Assembly (NCBI GenBank): GCA_910585805.1
Contig: CAJUFB010000091.1
Span: forward strand, 1-14,851
Direction: 5' to 3'
Source of the DNA: an uncultured Acetatifactor sp.
GTDB lineage: Bacteria > Bacillota > Clostridia > Lachnospirales > Lachnospiraceae
DNA: 14,851 nucleotides
The position numbers and the translations under genes were made by a program. The notes below the pieces were generated by a model. The model did not search any database, was not told the origin of the DNA, and saw nothing but the letters and a program-made list of their open reading frames with translations. Each line of letters starts with the position of its first letter. The stretch's first letter is position 1. This document shows positions 14,091 to 14,851 of this stretch, one piece after another.

Positions 14091-14147
14091 AAAGCTGCTA
14101 TTAGCGGCTTTGCTGCAGGTTACTGCAGATTTCATTGACTGCAGCAA
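14091..14147. promoter_or_regulatory. Inverted repeats between Asp23-family gene and rpmB
   Basis: Two structures lie side by side. AAAGCTGCTATTAGCGGCTTT (14091-14111) folds into a 9-bp stem with a 3-base loop on the plus strand, one pair being G-T; on the minus strand that pair becomes a mismatch. TTGCTGCAG at 14110-14118 is repeated inverted as CTGCAGCAA at 14139-14147, with a third CTGCAG at 14123-14128 in the spacer. Neither is followed by a T run, so they look like an operator or a leader structure of the Asp23-family transcript. Confidence 0.4.
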
Positions 14148-14180
14148 CAAATACAAACGCCTTTTCAGCACATATATACT

Positions 14181-14213
14181 TGTTATTTTAACAGCTTTCC
14201 CTGAAAAAGGGAA
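14181..14213. promoter_or_regulatory. Small inverted repeats in the divergent promoter region
   Basis: TGTTATTTTAACA at 14181-14193 is an inverted repeat with a 3-base centre. TTCCCT at 14197-14202 pairs with AGGGAA at 14208-14213 around GAAAA. They lie between the rpmB promoter and the Asp23-family gene, where the promoter of the minus-strand cluster should be. A TATATA-like -10 near 14171-14178 (minus) is possible, but I see no good -35 for it. Confidence 0.3.
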
Positions 14214-14248
14214 TATTAAATATAAAATTAAAAAAAGATTTTTTTTAC

Positions 14249-14277
14249 TTGATTTTTCCACTTTTTTCTGTTAATAT
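14249..14277 (+). promoter_or_regulatory. Promoter of rpmB
   Basis: TTGATT at 14249-14254, a 17-base spacer and TAATAT at 14272-14277, preceded by TGT as in an extended -10. The sequence upstream is rich in A and T tracts, as in strong ribosomal-protein promoters. Transcription would start near 14284, about 50 bases before the ATG. Confidence 0.65.
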
Positions 14278-14335
14278 ACAAATGTTATGAATAAACTTAA
14301 GCGTAAGAACACACGCGTATCGAGGAGGTGTCAAA

Positions 14336-14521
14336 ATGGCTAAGTGTGATATTTGTGGGAAGGGCGTTCAGTTCGGTCATAATGTAAGCCATTCTAATAG
14401 AAAGACCAATGCAATGTGGAAAGCGAATGTCAAGCGGGTAAAGTGCAAAGTGAACGGCGCTGCCAAGAGACTGCATGTCTGCACGAACTGCCTGAAGTCC
14501 GGCAGAGTAGAAAGAGCTTAA
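14336..14521 (+). CDS. rpmB: Large ribosomal subunit protein bL28
   Basis: A 61-residue basic protein of the 50S ribosomal subunit. It has the typical start MAKCDICGKG, the SHSNRKT segment, KRLHVCTNCLKSGRV and a full-length end. It is the zinc-binding form: Cys4, Cys7, Cys49 and Cys52 make two CxxC pairs. The Shine-Dalgarno sequence AGGAGGTG at 14323-14330 is near perfect and 5 bases from ATG 14336, consistent with high expression. It is monocistronic, with its own promoter and a terminator 9 bases after the stop codon. Confidence 0.97.
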   Translation: MAKCDICGKGVQFGHNVSHSNRKTNAMWKANVKRVKCKVNGAAKRLHVCTNCLKSGRVERA

Positions 14522-14529
14522 GATTCCCG

Positions 14530-14561
14530 AAAAGAGCAGGTTTTATGCCTGTTCTTTTTTT
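14530..14561 (+). terminator. Rho-independent terminator of rpmB, probably bidirectional
   Basis: AAAAGAGCAGG at 14530-14540 pairs with CCTGTTCTTTT at 14548-14558 (11 pairs, one G-T) around a 7-base loop, and the T run continues to 14561. On the minus strand the same stem has one mismatch and is followed by TTTTC, so it could also end the small convergent gene at 14592-14732. Confidence 0.88.
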
Positions 14562-14591
14562 GCGGACGGATACCCAAAGGATACGGCAATT

Positions 14592-14732
14592 TCAATCGCC
14601 GCAGAAGCAGTTGTAGCCCACAAACAGGAGAAGCGCTATAATGATCAGTCCCACCAGTCTGTTATGGGTGATCAGCATGATCAGCATCCCTATGGCTATA
14701 AAAAAGGCGACAAATCCGATTATTTTTTTCAT
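14592..14732 (-). CDS. 46-residue two-segment membrane protein of unknown function
   Basis: ATG 14732 to TGA 14592 encodes MKKIIGFVAFFIAIGMLIML, then ITHNRLVG, then a second hydrophobic stretch LIIIALLLFVGYNCFCGD. That gives two short membrane helices joined by a polar turn, and a C terminus with two cysteines (NCFCGD). I recall similar small conserved proteins ending GYNCFC in Clostridia, with no assigned role. The ribosome binding site AGGTGGAGGA is excellent, about 11 bases upstream. A perfect TATAAT lies at 14763-14768 on the minus strand, and the rpmB terminator serves as its 3' end, so it appears to be a real, separately transcribed gene. Confidence 0.75.
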   Translation of the reverse strand: MKKIIGFVAFFIAIGMLIMLITHNRLVGLIIIALLLFVGYNCFCGD

Positions 14733-14762
14733 TTATGGAAAGCTCCTCCACCTAATCATTTC

Positions 14763-14783
14763 ATTATATGCGGCTTCCCCGCA
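14763..14783 (-). promoter_or_regulatory. -10 element and overlapping palindrome for the small membrane gene
   Basis: On the minus strand TATAAT occupies 14763-14768, placing the transcript start near 14756, about 24 bases before the ATG. No good -35 is visible 17 bases upstream. TGCGG at 14769-14773 and CCGCA at 14779-14783 form an inverted repeat in the spacer region, which could be a regulator site. Confidence 0.4.
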
Positions 14784-14801
14784 GATATTTCAGGTAATAA
14801 G

Positions 14802-14851
14802 GAAGTGTCTGCAAATAACTGCTGCAAGTTTATGGCAATTTTTATTGTATT
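14802..14851. repeat. Dispersed repeat, copy 2 (cut by the window edge)
   Basis: From GAAGT at 14802 to the last base, this aligns without gaps to 459-508. Of the 51 bases of minus-strand reading frame compared (NTIK to TS), 39 are identical. AAATAACTGCTGCAA here corresponds to AAATAACCGCTGCAA of copy 1. The central hairpin and the other end, if present, lie outside the window. Confidence 0.6.

Larger units (their letters stand above)
14756..14851 (-). other. Partial reading frame entering from beyond the right edge
   Basis: The frame is open from the window edge to TGA 14756 and encodes 31 residues, NTIKIAINLQQLFADTS followed by LLPEISAGKPHIMK. Its first 17 residues match those encoded by repeat copy 1 in 12 of 17 positions. 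It may be the end of a small gene or a chance frame inside a repeat. It ends only about 24 bases before the start of the small membrane gene. Confidence 0.3.

Overview
The window looks like chromosome from a Gram-positive Clostridia member, most likely Lachnospiraceae. The support is strong AGGAGG-type ribosome binding sites, the order rpmB / Asp23-family gene / YloV(FakA)-type kinase / recG known from Firmicutes, a zinc-ribbon L28 protein, a DegV protein and a DUF2974 protein. This assignment is inference from gene content; no rRNA is present. I see no tRNA, rRNA, CRISPR array or transposase gene.

Left part (1-3166). After a tiny membrane ORF (33-137, minus) that resembles the first 30 residues of a YfhO-family protein, about 650 bases carry no convincing gene but hold a palindromic dispersed repeat (about 459-651). 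A second copy of its end lies at the right edge of the window (14802-14851). Then come a class I glutamine-amidotransferase-like hydrolase (791-1429, plus) and, convergent with it, a DUF2974/Mbeg1-like alpha/beta hydrolase (1438-2649, minus). A 41/42-bp tandem repeat (2722-2914) lies upstream of the DUF2974 gene, in the divergent space before the next plus gene.

Middle (3167-9438). A DnaQ-type exonuclease with a topoisomerase-type zinc finger (plus) converges on a minus-strand group: recJ, a GyrB/ParE-type topoisomerase subunit, an A+T-rich segment (about 7729-8568) and a DegV fatty-acid-binding protein. The A+T-rich segment holds three damaged or orphaned accessory genes: a broken HEPN toxin, its MNT nucleotidyltransferase partner with an abnormal tail, and the C-terminal stub of a PD-(D/E)XK-type nuclease.

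Right part (9684-14851). recG, fakA/yloV and an Asp23-family gene form a minus-strand cluster, divergent from rpmB (plus). rpmB has a clear promoter, Shine-Dalgarno sequence and terminator. A 46-residue membrane protein (minus) converges on the rpmB terminator, and the repeat copy follows at the edge.

How the genes relate: recJ, recG, the exonuclease and the topoisomerase subunit are all DNA-maintenance enzymes. The DegV protein (FakB-like) and FakA are partners in the fatty acid kinase system that feeds exogenous fatty acids into phospholipid synthesis. The most unusual material is the decayed toxin-antitoxin/nuclease segment, the two copies of the coding-like palindromic repeat, and the tandem repeat.
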